Assembly (NCBI RefSeq): GCF_900105095.1
Contig: NZ_LT629743.1
Span: forward strand, 2,728,001 to 2,792,000
Reading direction: 5' to 3'
Source: Erythrobacter sp. HL-111
GTDB taxonomy: Bacteria > Pseudomonadota > Alphaproteobacteria > Sphingomonadales > Sphingomonadaceae
DNA: 64,000 nucleotides
A model generated the notes under the pieces. That model worked only from the letters and a program-made list of their open reading frames with translations. It made no database searches and was not told where the DNA came from. Position 1 is the first letter of the stretch; every line of letters starts with the position of its first letter. The position numbers and the translations under genes are program-made. This document shows, in pieces, positions 33,768 through 43,160 of this stretch.

Positions 33768-34949
33768 TTACTGGCCGGTCGGCGCGGGGGCCGCCTGCCG
33801 GGCGCGGCGCTGCAGTTCGGGCAGCGGGAGATAGGGCGTCACGTTGTCCGATTCGACCACGGTCTTGTCGGTCTGGGCGAGCACACGCTCCATCGTTTCG
33901 TAATAGAGCCGCTGGCGCGTCACTTCGGGCGCTAGGCGGTATTGTTCGTAGACCTTGGTGAACGCCTCGGCCTCGCCCTCGGCGCGCGAGAGGGTCTGCT
34001 GGGCATAGCCGCGCGCCTCGTTGCGGGCGGCGTCGGCGTTCTGTTCGGCGACCGAGACGTCGCGGAAGGCATCGACCACCTCGCCCGGCGGGTCGGCCTT
34101 GGCGATTTCCACGCCGAGCACGTTGATCCCCGCGCCATAGGTATCGAGGGTCGCCTGCATCCGCGTGCGGACGCGCTGCTGGATTTCCGCACGGCCCTGC
34201 CCGGTGAAGGTTTCATTGAGCGTCTTTTCCGCGACCGAGGCGCGCATTGCCGCTTCGGCGACTTCGTTCACGGTCTCGTTCGGATCGGCCAGTTCGAACC
34301 TGAAATTGCGCAGGTCCTTGATGTTCCAGCGCACGGTGTAGCTGAGATCGACGAGGTTCTGGTCGCCGGTCAGGATCAGCTTGTCGCGCTGGTTCGAGGC
34401 CGGGATATTGACCGCGCGCACGCCGCTCACGTCTTCTATCTCGATCGATTCGATCGGCCAGGGCGCGGTGACCTGCAGGCCCGGGCCGAGCGTGCGGCTG
34501 TAGCTGCCGAGCGTCTTGACCACGGCCTGTTCCTTCGGCCCGACGAGGTGGAACGAGGAGAACAGCACGAACACGGCGAGCACGACCACCACGATGACCG
34601 GCGTCCAGCTCTTCCCGCCGGGGCGCTGGGGCATCCGGAAATTCGGCCCGCCGGGTCCGCCGCCGCGCCGGCGCGGGCCTTCGGGGCCGCGGTTCTTGAA
34701 GATGTCCTCGATGCTGGCGGAGCGGCGCCTGCCATTGCCGCCGTCGCCGCCGCCGGGCAGCCAAGGGTTGCGCGGGCCGCTGCCCCGGTCGCCCGAAGGC
34801 GAGTCATCGCCCCGGTCGCCGTCGGAATCGCCGTCGTCGCCCTGGCCGGCATTGCCCCAGGGGTTCTTCCCGCCGACCATGGCAAGGCCGTTTCCCGCGC
34901 CCGATCCGGCCATACCGAGCCGCTTCATCCAACCGTCGAACATTTGCAT
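33768..34949 (-). CDS. hflK: Membrane protease modulator HflK
   Basis: A 393-residue SPFH-domain partner of HflC. A long Gly/Asp/Arg-rich cytoplasmic N-terminus (NAGQGDDGDSDGDRGDD) leads to a single helix (WTPVIVVVVLAVFVLFSSF), the band-7 domain (VGPKEQAVVKTLGSYSRTLGPG) and a coiled segment (RNEARGYAQQTLSRAEGEAEAF). The start is taken as the ATG at 34949; the frame is open to 35036 but those residues are not HflK-like. Divergent from mrp with about 115 bp between starts, so a shared promoter region is likely. Confidence 0.93.
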   Translation of the reverse strand: MQMFDGWMKRLGMAGSGAGNGLAMVGGKNPWGNAGQGDDGDSDGDRGDDSPSGDRGSGPRNPWLPGGGDGGNGRRRSASIEDIFKNRGPEGPRRRGGGPGGPNFRMPQRPGGKSWTPVIVVVVLAVFVLFSSFHLVGPKEQAVVKTLGSYSRTLGPGLQVTAPWPIESIEIEDVSGVRAVNIPASNQRDKLILTGDQNLVDLSYTVRWNIKDLRNFRFELADPNETVNEVAEAAMRASVAEKTLNETFTGQGRAEIQQRVRTRMQATLDTYGAGINVLGVEIAKADPPGEVVDAFRDVSVAEQNADAARNEARGYAQQTLSRAEGEAEAFTKVYEQYRLAPEVTRQRLYYETMERVLAQTDKTVVESDNVTPYLPLPELQRRARQAAPAPTGQ

Positions 34950-35065
34950 GAAACCCTTATAGGAAGGCGAAACGGGGAAAAACAGGGGTATTGCGAATTG
35001 AAAAGGCTGCACGCGATCAAAAACCCAATTCAACATGGCCCGTTTGATGATAGAGGGCGCTGCCC

Positions 35066-36049
35066 ATGAGCGAGGACGACACTTCCGGAGCGGGTCCGGC
35101 CCGCGAACCCGCCGGCGAGGAGCGGCGGCTGCGCGCCGCGCTCCCGCCCGAGATCGACCACCGCGTGCGCTCGGCGCGCATCCTCAATGGCCGCGCGATC
35201 GTCGTCGCCGAGGCGGGCGACCTTTCCCCGGCGAAGCGCGAGGAGCTCGAAGCCGAGATCGCCCGCCTGCTGTCGCCGCTGGCCGGCGTCGAGGAGGTGC
35301 GCGTCGCGCTCACCGGGGAGCGGCGGCGGCGGCGGATCATCGCGGTCGGATCGGGCAAGGGCGGCGTCGGCAAGTCGACGCTGACCGCCAATCTCGCGGT
35401 CGCGCTGGCGCGGCTGGGGCGCAGGGTCGGCGTGATCGACGGCGACATCTACGGCCCGTCCCAGCCCAAGCTGCTCGCGACCGAGGGGACCAAGCCCACG
35501 GTCGAGGATGAAAAGCTGGTCCCGCTCGACAGCCCGCACGGCGTCAAGGTGCTCTCGATGGGGCACCTCGTCGCGCCGGGCAAGGCGCTGGCGTGGCGCG
35601 GGCCGATGGCGGGCAAGGCGCTGGGCCAGCTGGTCGAGGCGAACTGGGGCGAAACCGAACTCCTCCTGATCGACATGCCGCCGGGCACCGGCGACGTGCA
35701 GCTTTCGATGATGGCCGATCACAAGCCCGACGGGGTGGTGCTGGTCTCCACCCCGCAGGACCTCGCCCTGATCGACGCGGCGCGCGCGGGGCAGCTGTTC
35801 GACCAGGGCGAGGTCGCGATCATCGGCCTCGTCGAGAACATGGCGGGCGAGATCTTCGGCTCCGGCGGGGTCGAGAAATTCGCCCACGCGCTCGACATTC
35901 CCTTCCTCGGGCGCATCCCGCTCGACGCGGACACGCGGGTCAGCGGGGATGCGGGTCATCCCCCCGCCGCGGGCGACGGCGAGGCCGGCAAGCCTTTCCG
36001 CGCGATCGGCGAAAAGCTCGCGCGCTGGCTCGACACCGGGAAAGTCTAG
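35066..36049 (+). CDS. Mrp/ApbC-type P-loop ATPase lacking the cluster-binding CXXC
   Basis: A 327-residue ATPase of the Mrp/NBP35 family, which normally carries Fe-S clusters to target proteins. An N-terminal MIP18-like region (ERRLRAALPPEIDHRVRSARIL) is followed by the deviant Walker A GSGKGGVGKST (95-105), DGDIYGPSQPK, and DMPPGTGDVQL. In the usual place of the C-terminal CPxC loop the sequence runs directly from GLVENMAGEIFGSGG, so the two bridging cysteines are missing. Cluster transfer by the standard mechanism is therefore doubtful. The next gene starts 4 bp after the stop. Confidence 0.88.
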   Translation: MSEDDTSGAGPAREPAGEERRLRAALPPEIDHRVRSARILNGRAIVVAEAGDLSPAKREELEAEIARLLSPLAGVEEVRVALTGERRRRRIIAVGSGKGGVGKSTLTANLAVALARLGRRVGVIDGDIYGPSQPKLLATEGTKPTVEDEKLVPLDSPHGVKVLSMGHLVAPGKALAWRGPMAGKALGQLVEANWGETELLLIDMPPGTGDVQLSMMADHKPDGVVLVSTPQDLALIDAARAGQLFDQGEVAIIGLVENMAGEIFGSGGVEKFAHALDIPFLGRIPLDADTRVSGDAGHPPAAGDGEAGKPFRAIGEKLARWLDTGKV

Positions 36050-36053
36050 ACGC

Positions 36054-38363
36054 ATGAACCTGTCGCGGCGCGGCATCCTGGCGGGCGCGGCCGCGGGCGG
36101 CGGCCTGCTCGTTGCCTGGTGGCTGCTGCCGCGTGCCCATCACAACCCGCTGACGCCCGGCCCGGGCGAACACGTCTTCGGGGCGTGGCTCAGGATCGGC
36201 GAGGATTCGGTGGTGACGGTCGCGGTCCCGCAGCTCGAAATGGGGCAGGGGGTGACGACGATCCTGCCGCAGCTCGTCGCGATGGAGCTGGGCGCGGACT
36301 GGCGGCAGGTCGCGATCGAGCCCGCACCGCCTTCGGGCGCCTATGCCAATCTCCCCCTGGCCGAGAAATGGGCGCCCCTGTGGGACCCGCTCGCCGCCGG
36401 GCTGTCCGAGCCGACCGACGCGCTCCTCGCCGCGCGCTTCGCCAATGCCGAACGGTTCTGCGCCACCGCCGAGGGCACGACGCTCTCCGCCTACGAAGCC
36501 GCCGCGCGCGCGGCGGGCGCGGCGGCGCGGGCGATGCTCGCGCAGGAGGCGGCGGAGCGCTGGGGCACGGCGTGGGAGGCGCTGCGGGTCGAAGGCGGGA
36601 TCGTGCGCGGCGGCGACGGGCGCAGCGCGACCTTCGGCGAACTCGCGGCGGGCGCGGCGGTGCGGGCGGTGCCCGATCCCGCCCCGCTCCGGCCCGAGGC
36701 CCCGCGCGAGGACCCGCACGAGGACCCGCTCGGCCGCTTCGCCGATGCCGCGCCGCCGTTCCCGCGGATCGACCTGCCCGCCAAGGTCGACGGCTCGCTG
36801 CAATTCGCAGGCGACGTGCGGCTGCCGCGAATGCTCCACGCCTCGATCCGGCACGGTCCCAATGCGGGGGCCGAGCTCACCGGCTTCGACGAGGCGGCCG
36901 GGTACCGCATGCCGGGCGTGGTGCAGGTGGTGGCGGGCAGGCGCTGGCTCGCCGCGCTGGCCGAAACGTGGTGGAGCGCCGAGCGCGCGCTCGAGGCGAT
37001 GGACCCCCGCTTTACCGCCGCCTTCCCTGCGAGCAGCGTGGAGGTCGCCACGCGGCTCGGCCTGATGCTCGAAAGCGGCCCCTCCTTCCGCATCGCCGAG
37101 ACCGGGTTCGGGGCCGAGGGGATGACGCGCGTCGACATCGCCCGGCGCTACGAGGTCGAGCCTCATCTCGCCGCTCCGCTCGAAACGGCGAGCGCGACCG
37201 CGCGGCTGTCGGGCGGGCGGCTCGAATTGTGGATCGCGAGCCAGGCGCCCGAAAGCGCCCGAGCGGCGGCGGCGCGGGCGATCGGGCTCGCGGTTGAGGA
37301 CGTCGCGCTCTACCCCGTGCCCGCCGGCGGCAGTTTCGATGCGCGGCTCGAGCACGACCACGCGATCGAGGTCGCGCTGCTCGCGCGCGAGGCGGCGCCG
37401 CGCCCGGTGCAGCTGACCTGGCCGCGCGCGTCCGAACTCGCCCACGCCCGCCCGCGCCCGCCTGCCTGGCTGCTGCTCGGCGCGCAGGTGCAGCAGGGAG
37501 CCCCCGGCAGCCCCGGCACCGGAGGGGCGATCGACGCCCTGCGCGTGCGGATCGCCTGCCCGCCCGCCGCGCTCGAATTCGGGCGGCGCCTGTTCGGCGG
37601 GCTTACCCCCTGGGCGGCGATCCGCGAGACCGAGGGCAGGAAGGACCCGCTCGCCTGCAGCGGGGCGGTCCCGCCCTATCGATTGCCGAGCCTGGTGGTC
37701 GAGCACGTCCCGGTCGAGATCGGCCTGCCGGTCGGGCGGGTGCGGGGCAATGCGGATGGCTGCACCGCCTTCGCGATCGAAAGCTTCATCGACGAGATCG
37801 CGCGCAGGCACGGGCGCGAGCCGCTGTCCTTCCGCATGGCGATGCTGGGCAGCGACATTCGCCTTGCCGCCTGCCTCCAGCGCGCGGCGCAGTTGGGCGG
37901 ATGGGACGGCGGCGCGGCCGGGAGCGGGCAGGGCCTTGCCTGCCACCGGATCGGGGATGGCCCCGACGCGCCCCGCATCGCCTGCATCGCCACCGCCAGC
38001 GGGGGCGAAAGCGGGGTGCGGGTTACGCGCCTGTCGGCCGCGGTCGATATCGGGCGGATCGTCAATCTCGACATCGCGCGCCAGCAGGTCGAGGGCGGGC
38101 TCGTATTCGGGCTCGGCATGGCGCTGGGCCGCGCGCCGCGCTGGCGGGCGGGACTCCCGGCGAGCGAGGCCTATGCCGATCTCGAACTTCCCACCCTTGC
38201 CGACTGCCCCGAGATCAAGATCGATTTCATCGCCAGCGAGGCGCCTCCGGCCGATCCGGGCGAGATCGGCGCGGTCGTCGCCGCGCCGGCGATCGCCAAC
38301 GCCCTGTTTTCGGCTACGGGCTTGCGCCTGCGGCGTCTGCCCCTACTTTCTGACGGAATATGA
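36054..38363 (+). CDS. Tat-exported molybdopterin-binding oxidoreductase subunit (xanthine-dehydrogenase family)
   Basis: A 769-residue large subunit of the isoquinoline 1-oxidoreductase/aldehyde-oxidase type (IorB-like). A twin-arginine signal opens the protein (LSRRGILAGAAAGGGLLVAWWL). The Mo-binding region includes LEMGQGVTTILPQ, LPRMLHASIRHGP and, near the C-terminus, DPGEIGAVVAAPAIANALF, where the Glu matches the catalytic position of the family. The small [2Fe-2S] subunit normally encoded next door is absent here; the neighbour is mrp. The ATG at 36054 is chosen for the Tat signal. Substrate unknown. Confidence 0.85.
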   Translation: MNLSRRGILAGAAAGGGLLVAWWLLPRAHHNPLTPGPGEHVFGAWLRIGEDSVVTVAVPQLEMGQGVTTILPQLVAMELGADWRQVAIEPAPPSGAYANLPLAEKWAPLWDPLAAGLSEPTDALLAARFANAERFCATAEGTTLSAYEAAARAAGAAARAMLAQEAAERWGTAWEALRVEGGIVRGGDGRSATFGELAAGAAVRAVPDPAPLRPEAPREDPHEDPLGRFADAAPPFPRIDLPAKVDGSLQFAGDVRLPRMLHASIRHGPNAGAELTGFDEAAGYRMPGVVQVVAGRRWLAALAETWWSAERALEAMDPRFTAAFPASSVEVATRLGLMLESGPSFRIAETGFGAEGMTRVDIARRYEVEPHLAAPLETASATARLSGGRLELWIASQAPESARAAAARAIGLAVEDVALYPVPAGGSFDARLEHDHAIEVALLAREAAPRPVQLTWPRASELAHARPRPPAWLLLGAQVQQGAPGSPGTGGAIDALRVRIACPPAALEFGRRLFGGLTPWAAIRETEGRKDPLACSGAVPPYRLPSLVVEHVPVEIGLPVGRVRGNADGCTAFAIESFIDEIARRHGREPLSFRMAMLGSDIRLAACLQRAAQLGGWDGGAAGSGQGLACHRIGDGPDAPRIACIATASGGESGVRVTRLSAAVDIGRIVNLDIARQQVEGGLVFGLGMALGRAPRWRAGLPASEAYADLELPTLADCPEIKIDFIASEAPPADPGEIGAVVAAPAIANALFSATGLRLRRLPLLSDGI

Positions 38364-38469
38364 CCCGGACATTCCTGCCCCACCCGGTCCGGGCCGTCTT
38401 TTCGCCCGGTATCGCCACGTCCCCCTCGCGCAGCCGGAAACCGGCGTTTGCGAAGGCGTTTGACCGCTC

Positions 38470-39519
38470 ATGACCTGGCGCGGCCAACAGCTTCCCCCCG
38501 ATCATCCGCCGGTCAGGAGCGGGCGTATCGGCGTGCTGCTGGTCAATCTCGGCACGCCCGATGCGCCCGATCCGGTTTCGGTCAAGCGATATCTCAAGCA
38601 GTTCCTGTCCGACCGCCGGGTGATCGAGATTCCGCCGATCGCCTGGCAGCCGATCCTGCGCGGCGTGATCCTCAACACGCGGCCGCAGAAGAGCGCCGAG
38701 GCCTATGCCAAGATCTGGACTCCGCGCGGCTCGCCGCTGGCCGATCTCACCGCGAGCCAGGCCGAGGCGATGGCCGCGACCCTGGGCGATGCCCACGGGC
38801 AAGGGGGGCTCCGTGTCGATTACGCCATGCGCTACGGCAATCCCTCGATCGAGGACAGGCTCACCCTGCTCATGCGGGAGGGGTGCGACCGGATATTGAT
38901 CGCGCCGATGTATCCGCAATATTGCGCCGCGACGACCGCGACCGTGTTCGACGAGATCGCCCGCGTGCTCGGCGAGATGCGCTGGCAGCCCGCGCTGCGC
39001 TTCGTCCCGCCCTATCACGACGATGACAATTACATCGCCGCGCTCGCCGACGACCTTTCCCGGCAGGTCGCCGCGCTCGATTTCGCGCCTGAGGTGATGC
39101 TGCTCAGTTTCCACGGAATGCCGCTGAGGACGCTGGAACAGGGCGATCCCTATCACTGCCAGTGCTGCAAGACCTCGCGCCTGTTGCAGGAAAAGCTGCG
39201 CGAGCGTCCGGAATTCGCGGGCACCCGGTTCGAGACGACGTTCCAGTCGCGCTTCGGCCCGGCAAAATGGCTCGAACCGGCGACCGACGACACGCTGATC
39301 AAGGAGGGCGAGAAGGGCACGAAACGCCTCGTCGTCGCCGCGCCCGGCTTCGCGGTCGATTGCGTTGAGACGCTGGAGGAACTCGCGATCGAGGGCCGCG
39401 ACGAATTCCTCGAGGCGGGGGGCGAGCACTATGCCGTGCTCGACTGCCTCAACACGTCCGATGCCGGGCTCGCCATGCTGGAGCGGATGCTGCGGCGCGA
39501 GCTTTCCGGCTGGATTTGA
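38470..39519 (+). CDS. hemH: Ferrochelatase
   Basis: A 349-residue enzyme that inserts iron into protoporphyrin IX. The start GVLLVNLGTPDAPDPVSVKRYL and the block LSFHGMPLRTLEQGDPYHCQC are typical; the catalytic His lies in SFHGMP, and a conserved Glu in DCVETLEE. The HCQCC cysteine group is a feature of alphaproteobacterial forms that may hold a [2Fe-2S] cluster. It directly precedes a haem enzyme (P450), with 68 bp between. Confidence 0.94.
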   Translation: MTWRGQQLPPDHPPVRSGRIGVLLVNLGTPDAPDPVSVKRYLKQFLSDRRVIEIPPIAWQPILRGVILNTRPQKSAEAYAKIWTPRGSPLADLTASQAEAMAATLGDAHGQGGLRVDYAMRYGNPSIEDRLTLLMREGCDRILIAPMYPQYCAATTATVFDEIARVLGEMRWQPALRFVPPYHDDDNYIAALADDLSRQVAALDFAPEVMLLSFHGMPLRTLEQGDPYHCQCCKTSRLLQEKLRERPEFAGTRFETTFQSRFGPAKWLEPATDDTLIKEGEKGTKRLVVAAPGFAVDCVETLEELAIEGRDEFLEAGGEHYAVLDCLNTSDAGLAMLERMLRRELSGWI

Positions 39520-39587
39520 TCCTTACACTTATTTACACCAAGGTCAGTTGCAAACCCGAACCTCTTTTCTGTGGTAAGGACCAAGCC

Positions 39588-40994
39588 ATGGCCACTCTTG
39601 CACAACCCCACACCGGCGCGAACGCGCCTTCCTTCGGTCACTGGAGCGAAGGGCGCATTGACGAATCCGATCTCTCCCACATTCCGGGCGAGGGCGGCTG
39701 GCCGGTGGTCGGCAACACCTTCCGGATGCTCGCCGACCCGCACGGCTTCGCCCGGCGGATGATCGACACCTACGGCAAGGTCTACAGGAACCGCGCCTTC
39801 GGCGGCTGGCAGGTCGCGCTGATCGGGGCGGAGGCGAACGAGCTCCTGCTGTTCGACCGGAACAAGATGTTCTCTTCCGAGCAGGGCTGGGGTCCGATTC
39901 TCGACCAGCTGTTCCCGCGCGGGCTGATGCTGATCGATTTCGAACATCACCGGGTCGACCGGCGCGCGCTTTCCATCGCGTTCAAGCCCGAGCCCATGCG
40001 GCATTATTCGGGCGCGCTCAATGCGGGCATTTCGCGCGAGGTCGAAGGCTGGGAAGGGGCGATGACCTTCTACCCGGCGATCAAGAAACTGACGCTCGAC
40101 CTTGCCGCCGACAGCTTCATCGGCCTGCCGTGGGGGCCGGAAGCCGACCGGATCAACGCCGCCTTCGTCGACATGGTGCAGGCCTCGGTCGCGCCGGTGC
40201 GCAAGCCGCTGCCCTTCACCAGGATGAAGAAGGGCGTCGACGGGCGGGCCTACCTGATCGACTATTTCACCCGCGAAACCCACAAGCGCCGGGCCGAGGG
40301 CGGCGGGCAGGACATGTTCAGCCAGTTCGCCACCGCCACCCGCGAGGATGGCAGCCTGCTGCCGGTCGACGAAGTGGTCGACCACATGAACTTCCTGATG
40401 ATGGCCGCGCACGACACGATCACCTCGTCCGCGACCTCGCTGATCTACTACCTCGCGACGAATCCCGACTGGCAGGAGAAGCTGCGCGAGGAGGTTTTCG
40501 CGGTCACCGGAGGCCCGGACGGTTCGGGCAAGGCGCGCGCGCTCGATTACGACGATCTCGGCAGGCTCGAACTGACTGAAATGGCCTTCAAGGAAGCGCT
40601 GCGGATGATCCCGCCGGTGCCCTCCATGCCGCGCCGTGCGCTGCGCGAGTTCGAGTATGGCGGCTACCGCATCCCGGCCGGCACGATGGTGGGGATCAAC
40701 ATCTACTGGACCCACCATTCGGAGGAATACTGGGATTCGCCCTTCACCTTCGATCCGATGCGCTTCACCCCCGACAAGGTGAAGGCGCGGCACAAATATG
40801 CCTGGGTGCCCTTCGGCGGGGGCGCGCATATGTGCCTCGGCCTCCACTTCGCCTACATGCAGGTGAAGATCCTCGTCGCTCAATTGCTCCAGCGCTACCG
40901 GATCGAGGCGGCGCCGGGCTATGCGCCGCAATGGCAGGAATGGCCGATCCCGCAGCCCAAGGACGGGTTGAGGGTGGAATTCGTGAAGCTGTGA
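39588..40994 (+). CDS. Cytochrome P450
   Basis: A soluble P450 of 468 residues. The I-helix reads MMAAHDTITSSAT (oxygen-activating Asp-Thr), the K-helix EALR (ExxR), and the haem loop FGGGAHMCLGLHFA with the thiolate ligand Cys416. The N-terminus SHIPGEGGWPVVGNT contains the proline-rich hinge and lacks a membrane anchor. The ATG at 39588 has a GTAAGGA site before it. No ferredoxin or reductase gene is adjacent, so the electron partner is elsewhere. Substrate unknown; the style resembles CYP families acting on sterols or terpenoids, which is only a guess. Confidence 0.93.
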   Translation: MATLAQPHTGANAPSFGHWSEGRIDESDLSHIPGEGGWPVVGNTFRMLADPHGFARRMIDTYGKVYRNRAFGGWQVALIGAEANELLLFDRNKMFSSEQGWGPILDQLFPRGLMLIDFEHHRVDRRALSIAFKPEPMRHYSGALNAGISREVEGWEGAMTFYPAIKKLTLDLAADSFIGLPWGPEADRINAAFVDMVQASVAPVRKPLPFTRMKKGVDGRAYLIDYFTRETHKRRAEGGGQDMFSQFATATREDGSLLPVDEVVDHMNFLMMAAHDTITSSATSLIYYLATNPDWQEKLREEVFAVTGGPDGSGKARALDYDDLGRLELTEMAFKEALRMIPPVPSMPRRALREFEYGGYRIPAGTMVGINIYWTHHSEEYWDSPFTFDPMRFTPDKVKARHKYAWVPFGGGAHMCLGLHFAYMQVKILVAQLLQRYRIEAAPGYAPQWQEWPIPQPKDGLRVEFVKL

Positions 40995-40999
40995 CCGAA

Positions 41000-41111
41000 A
41001 CCTCCCCTCCTTTTCGGGGTAGGGGATTGAGGGGTGGTTGCGGGGCGAAGCCTCGCGCCGATCAGGAAGGCACAGCCCCCAACCCCTTCCTCGGGGAGGA
41101 GGGGTCTTGAG
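41000..41111. repeat. G/C-run intergenic repeat between the P450 and sdhAF4 genes
   Basis: The stretch contains two facing runs: CCTCCCCTCCTTTTCGGGG near 41000 and CCCCTTCCTCGGGGAGGAGGGGTCTT near 41085-41110, which can fold as hairpins. Such elements between convergent genes are common in Sphingomonadales. It may act as a terminator for both genes. Confidence 0.5.
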
Positions 41112-41282
41112 TCAGAAATCCCAGGCGATTCCGTTCTTCTCCCAGTCGCCGTAGCGGGTCGGGGAAAGCTCGCGCGGTTCGTCCTTGAGCGGATCGACGG
41201 CCTTCGGCTCGGGCACGGGATCATTGGTCCAGTGGGCGGGCTTCCTGAAGGCCTTGGCGGCTTGGGATTTCTGCTTGGTCAT
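41112..41282 (-). CDS. Succinate dehydrogenase assembly factor 4-like protein (DUF1674)
   Basis: A 56-residue protein with the DUF1674 signature: a charged N-terminus (KSQAAKAFRKPAHW) and the conserved end ELSPTRYGDWEKNGIAWDF. In eukaryotes this family (SDHAF4) shields the flavinated SdhA subunit; bacterial members are presumed to do the same. It is divergent from rsmB with 57 bp between starts. Confidence 0.85.
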   Translation of the reverse strand: MTKQKSQAAKAFRKPAHWTNDPVPEPKAVDPLKDEPRELSPTRYGDWEKNGIAWDF

Positions 41283-41339
41283 GGCCCTTTCCAGATGCGC
41301 GCGCTGGCGCTCGGTTTCAAGCGGGTCTAGGGCCGGGCC

Positions 41340-42590
41340 ATGCCGAAGATCCCGGGACTTCCCGCGCGCCGCGCCGCGCTCAAGCTTATCGATGCCGTCC
41401 TGCGCCGGGGGGAAACGCTCGAACAGGCCGAAGGCGCGGCGCTGTCTGGGGTCCACGCGGGCGAGGACCGCGCTCTCGCCCGGGCCATTGCTGGCGAGGC
41501 GCTGCGCTGGCTCGTCGATCTCGATGCCCTGATCGACGGCGCCACGCGGCAGCGCCTGCCCGAGGATGCCAAGGCGCGCAGCGTGCTGCGGATCATGCTC
41601 GCCCAGGCGCTGCGGCTCGGCACGCCGCCGCACGCGGTGGTGGCGACCGGGCTGCCGCTGCTGGCGGGCGGGCCGCGGCGGCTCGCGCACGGGGTGTTCT
41701 CGACCCTGATGAAGCGCGAAGCCGCGCTGCCGTCCGCGCCGAGCCTGCCCGAACGGGTGCGGGCGCGCTGGGGGAGCGAGCGGGCGCAGGCGATCGCGCC
41801 GGGCCTCGCCGATCCGCCCGAACTCGACCTTGCGCTGAAGGACGCCGCGACCACGGCGGCGCGCGCGGCCGCCATGGGCGGGGTCAGCCTGGCCCCCGGC
41901 CATGTCCGGCTTGCGCGCGGCACCGCGATCGAGGCGCTGGAGGGTTTCGCCGCGGGCGAATGGTGGGTGCAGGACCTCGCGGCGCAGATCCCGGCGCGCC
42001 TCCTCGGCCCAGGCGAAGGGCGCCACGCGCTCGACCTGTGCGCCGCGCCGGGGGGCAAGACGCTGGCGCTCGCCGCGGCCGGGTGGAAAGTCACCGCGCT
42101 CGACATCAGCAAGCGGCGGCTCGACCTGCTCAAGGCGAACCTGAAACGCACCGGCCTTGCAGCTTCGCCGGTGCGCGCCGATGCCTTGAGCTGGGAACCC
42201 AGGCACCGCTTCGAGGCGATCCTGCTCGATGCGCCCTGCACCGCGACCGGCACCTGCCGCCGCCACCCGGACGTGCTCCACCGGATCGGGCAGGGCCAGG
42301 TCGCCGAGATGGGCGAACTGCAACGCGCCCTGCTGACCCGCGCCGCCGACTGGCTCGACCCCGGCGGGGTGCTGGTCCATGCGGTCTGCTCGCTCGAGGT
42401 CGAGGAAGGCGAGGAACAGGCGGCGTGGATCGGCCGCACGCTCGGCCTCGCCCCCGCCCCGATCGCGGCGGAGGAACTCCCCGCCGGGCTTGCCCCCACG
42501 CCCGAGGGCTGGCTGCGAACCCATCCGGGGATGCTGGCCGAGGCGGGCGGGCTCGACGGCTTCTTCGTCAGCCGCTGGCGCAAGCCCTGA
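41340..42590 (+). CDS. rsmB: rRNA (cytosine-5)-methyltransferase, RsmB type
   Basis: A 416-residue methyltransferase for 16S rRNA C967 or an equivalent site. A NusB-like N-terminal domain (about residues 1-135) is followed by the SAM domain: LDLCAAPGGKTLAL (motif I), LDAPCTATGTCRRHPDV (motif IV with Cys) and VHAVCSLEVEEGEEQ (motif VI with the nucleophilic Cys). Both cysteines are present. It converges on msrA with 6 bp between the stops. Confidence 0.92.
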   Translation: MPKIPGLPARRAALKLIDAVLRRGETLEQAEGAALSGVHAGEDRALARAIAGEALRWLVDLDALIDGATRQRLPEDAKARSVLRIMLAQALRLGTPPHAVVATGLPLLAGGPRRLAHGVFSTLMKREAALPSAPSLPERVRARWGSERAQAIAPGLADPPELDLALKDAATTAARAAAMGGVSLAPGHVRLARGTAIEALEGFAAGEWWVQDLAAQIPARLLGPGEGRHALDLCAAPGGKTLALAAAGWKVTALDISKRRLDLLKANLKRTGLAASPVRADALSWEPRHRFEAILLDAPCTATGTCRRHPDVLHRIGQGQVAEMGELQRALLTRAADWLDPGGVLVHAVCSLEVEEGEEQAAWIGRTLGLAPAPIAAEELPAGLAPTPEGWLRTHPGMLAEAGGLDGFFVSRWRKP

Positions 42591-42596
42591 GCCGTC

Positions 42597-43160
42597 TCAG
42601 CCCTGTTTCACCTTGTCCTGGAAGCTCTTCCTGAGCTTCATCAGCTTGGGCGGGATCACCGCGAGGCAATAGGGGCTGCGCTGGCCTTCGCCCTGCCAGT
42701 ATTCCTGGTGGTAATCTTCGGCCGGGTACCACGGCTTGACCTGCTCGCCACCTTCTCCCGCGTCGGCGTCGAAGCCTTCGATCGTGGTCACCGCCATCTT
42801 GCCGTGCTCGGTGTTCCAGCGCCCGATCGCGGCTTTCGCCTCCTCGAACTGGGCGGGGGAAAGGGGGAAGATGGCGCTGCGGTATTGCGAGCCGACGTCG
42901 TTGCCCTGGCGATTGAGCTGGGTCGGGTCGTGCGTGCCCATGAAGATGTCGTAGATTTCGCCAAGGCTGATCACGTCCGGATCATAGGTGACGCGGATCG
43001 CTTCGGCATGGCCGGTCCGGCCCGAGCACACGTCCTTGTAGGTCGGGTCCGCCGTGTCGCCGCCGATATAGCCGCTTTCGACCTCGGCGACGCCCACCAC
43101 GTCGCGAAACACCGCCTCGGTGCACCAGAAGCACCCGCCTGCCACGATCGCCTGTTCCAT
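42597..43160 (-). CDS. msrA: Peptide-methionine (S)-S-oxide reductase MsrA
   Basis: A 187-residue enzyme that reduces methionine-S-sulfoxide. The active site GGCFWCTEAVF lies at about residues 9-19, with the family blocks GYIGGDTADPTYKDVCSGRTGHAEA, DPTQLNRQGNDVGSQYRSAIF and EDYHQEYW. The ATG at 43160 is chosen as it puts the motif at the usual distance. No MsrB fusion; MsrB is separate at 28230. Confidence 0.95.
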   Translation of the reverse strand: MEQAIVAGGCFWCTEAVFRDVVGVAEVESGYIGGDTADPTYKDVCSGRTGHAEAIRVTYDPDVISLGEIYDIFMGTHDPTQLNRQGNDVGSQYRSAIFPLSPAQFEEAKAAIGRWNTEHGKMAVTTIEGFDADAGEGGEQVKPWYPAEDYHQEYWQGEGQRSPYCLAVIPPKLMKLRKSFQDKVKQG

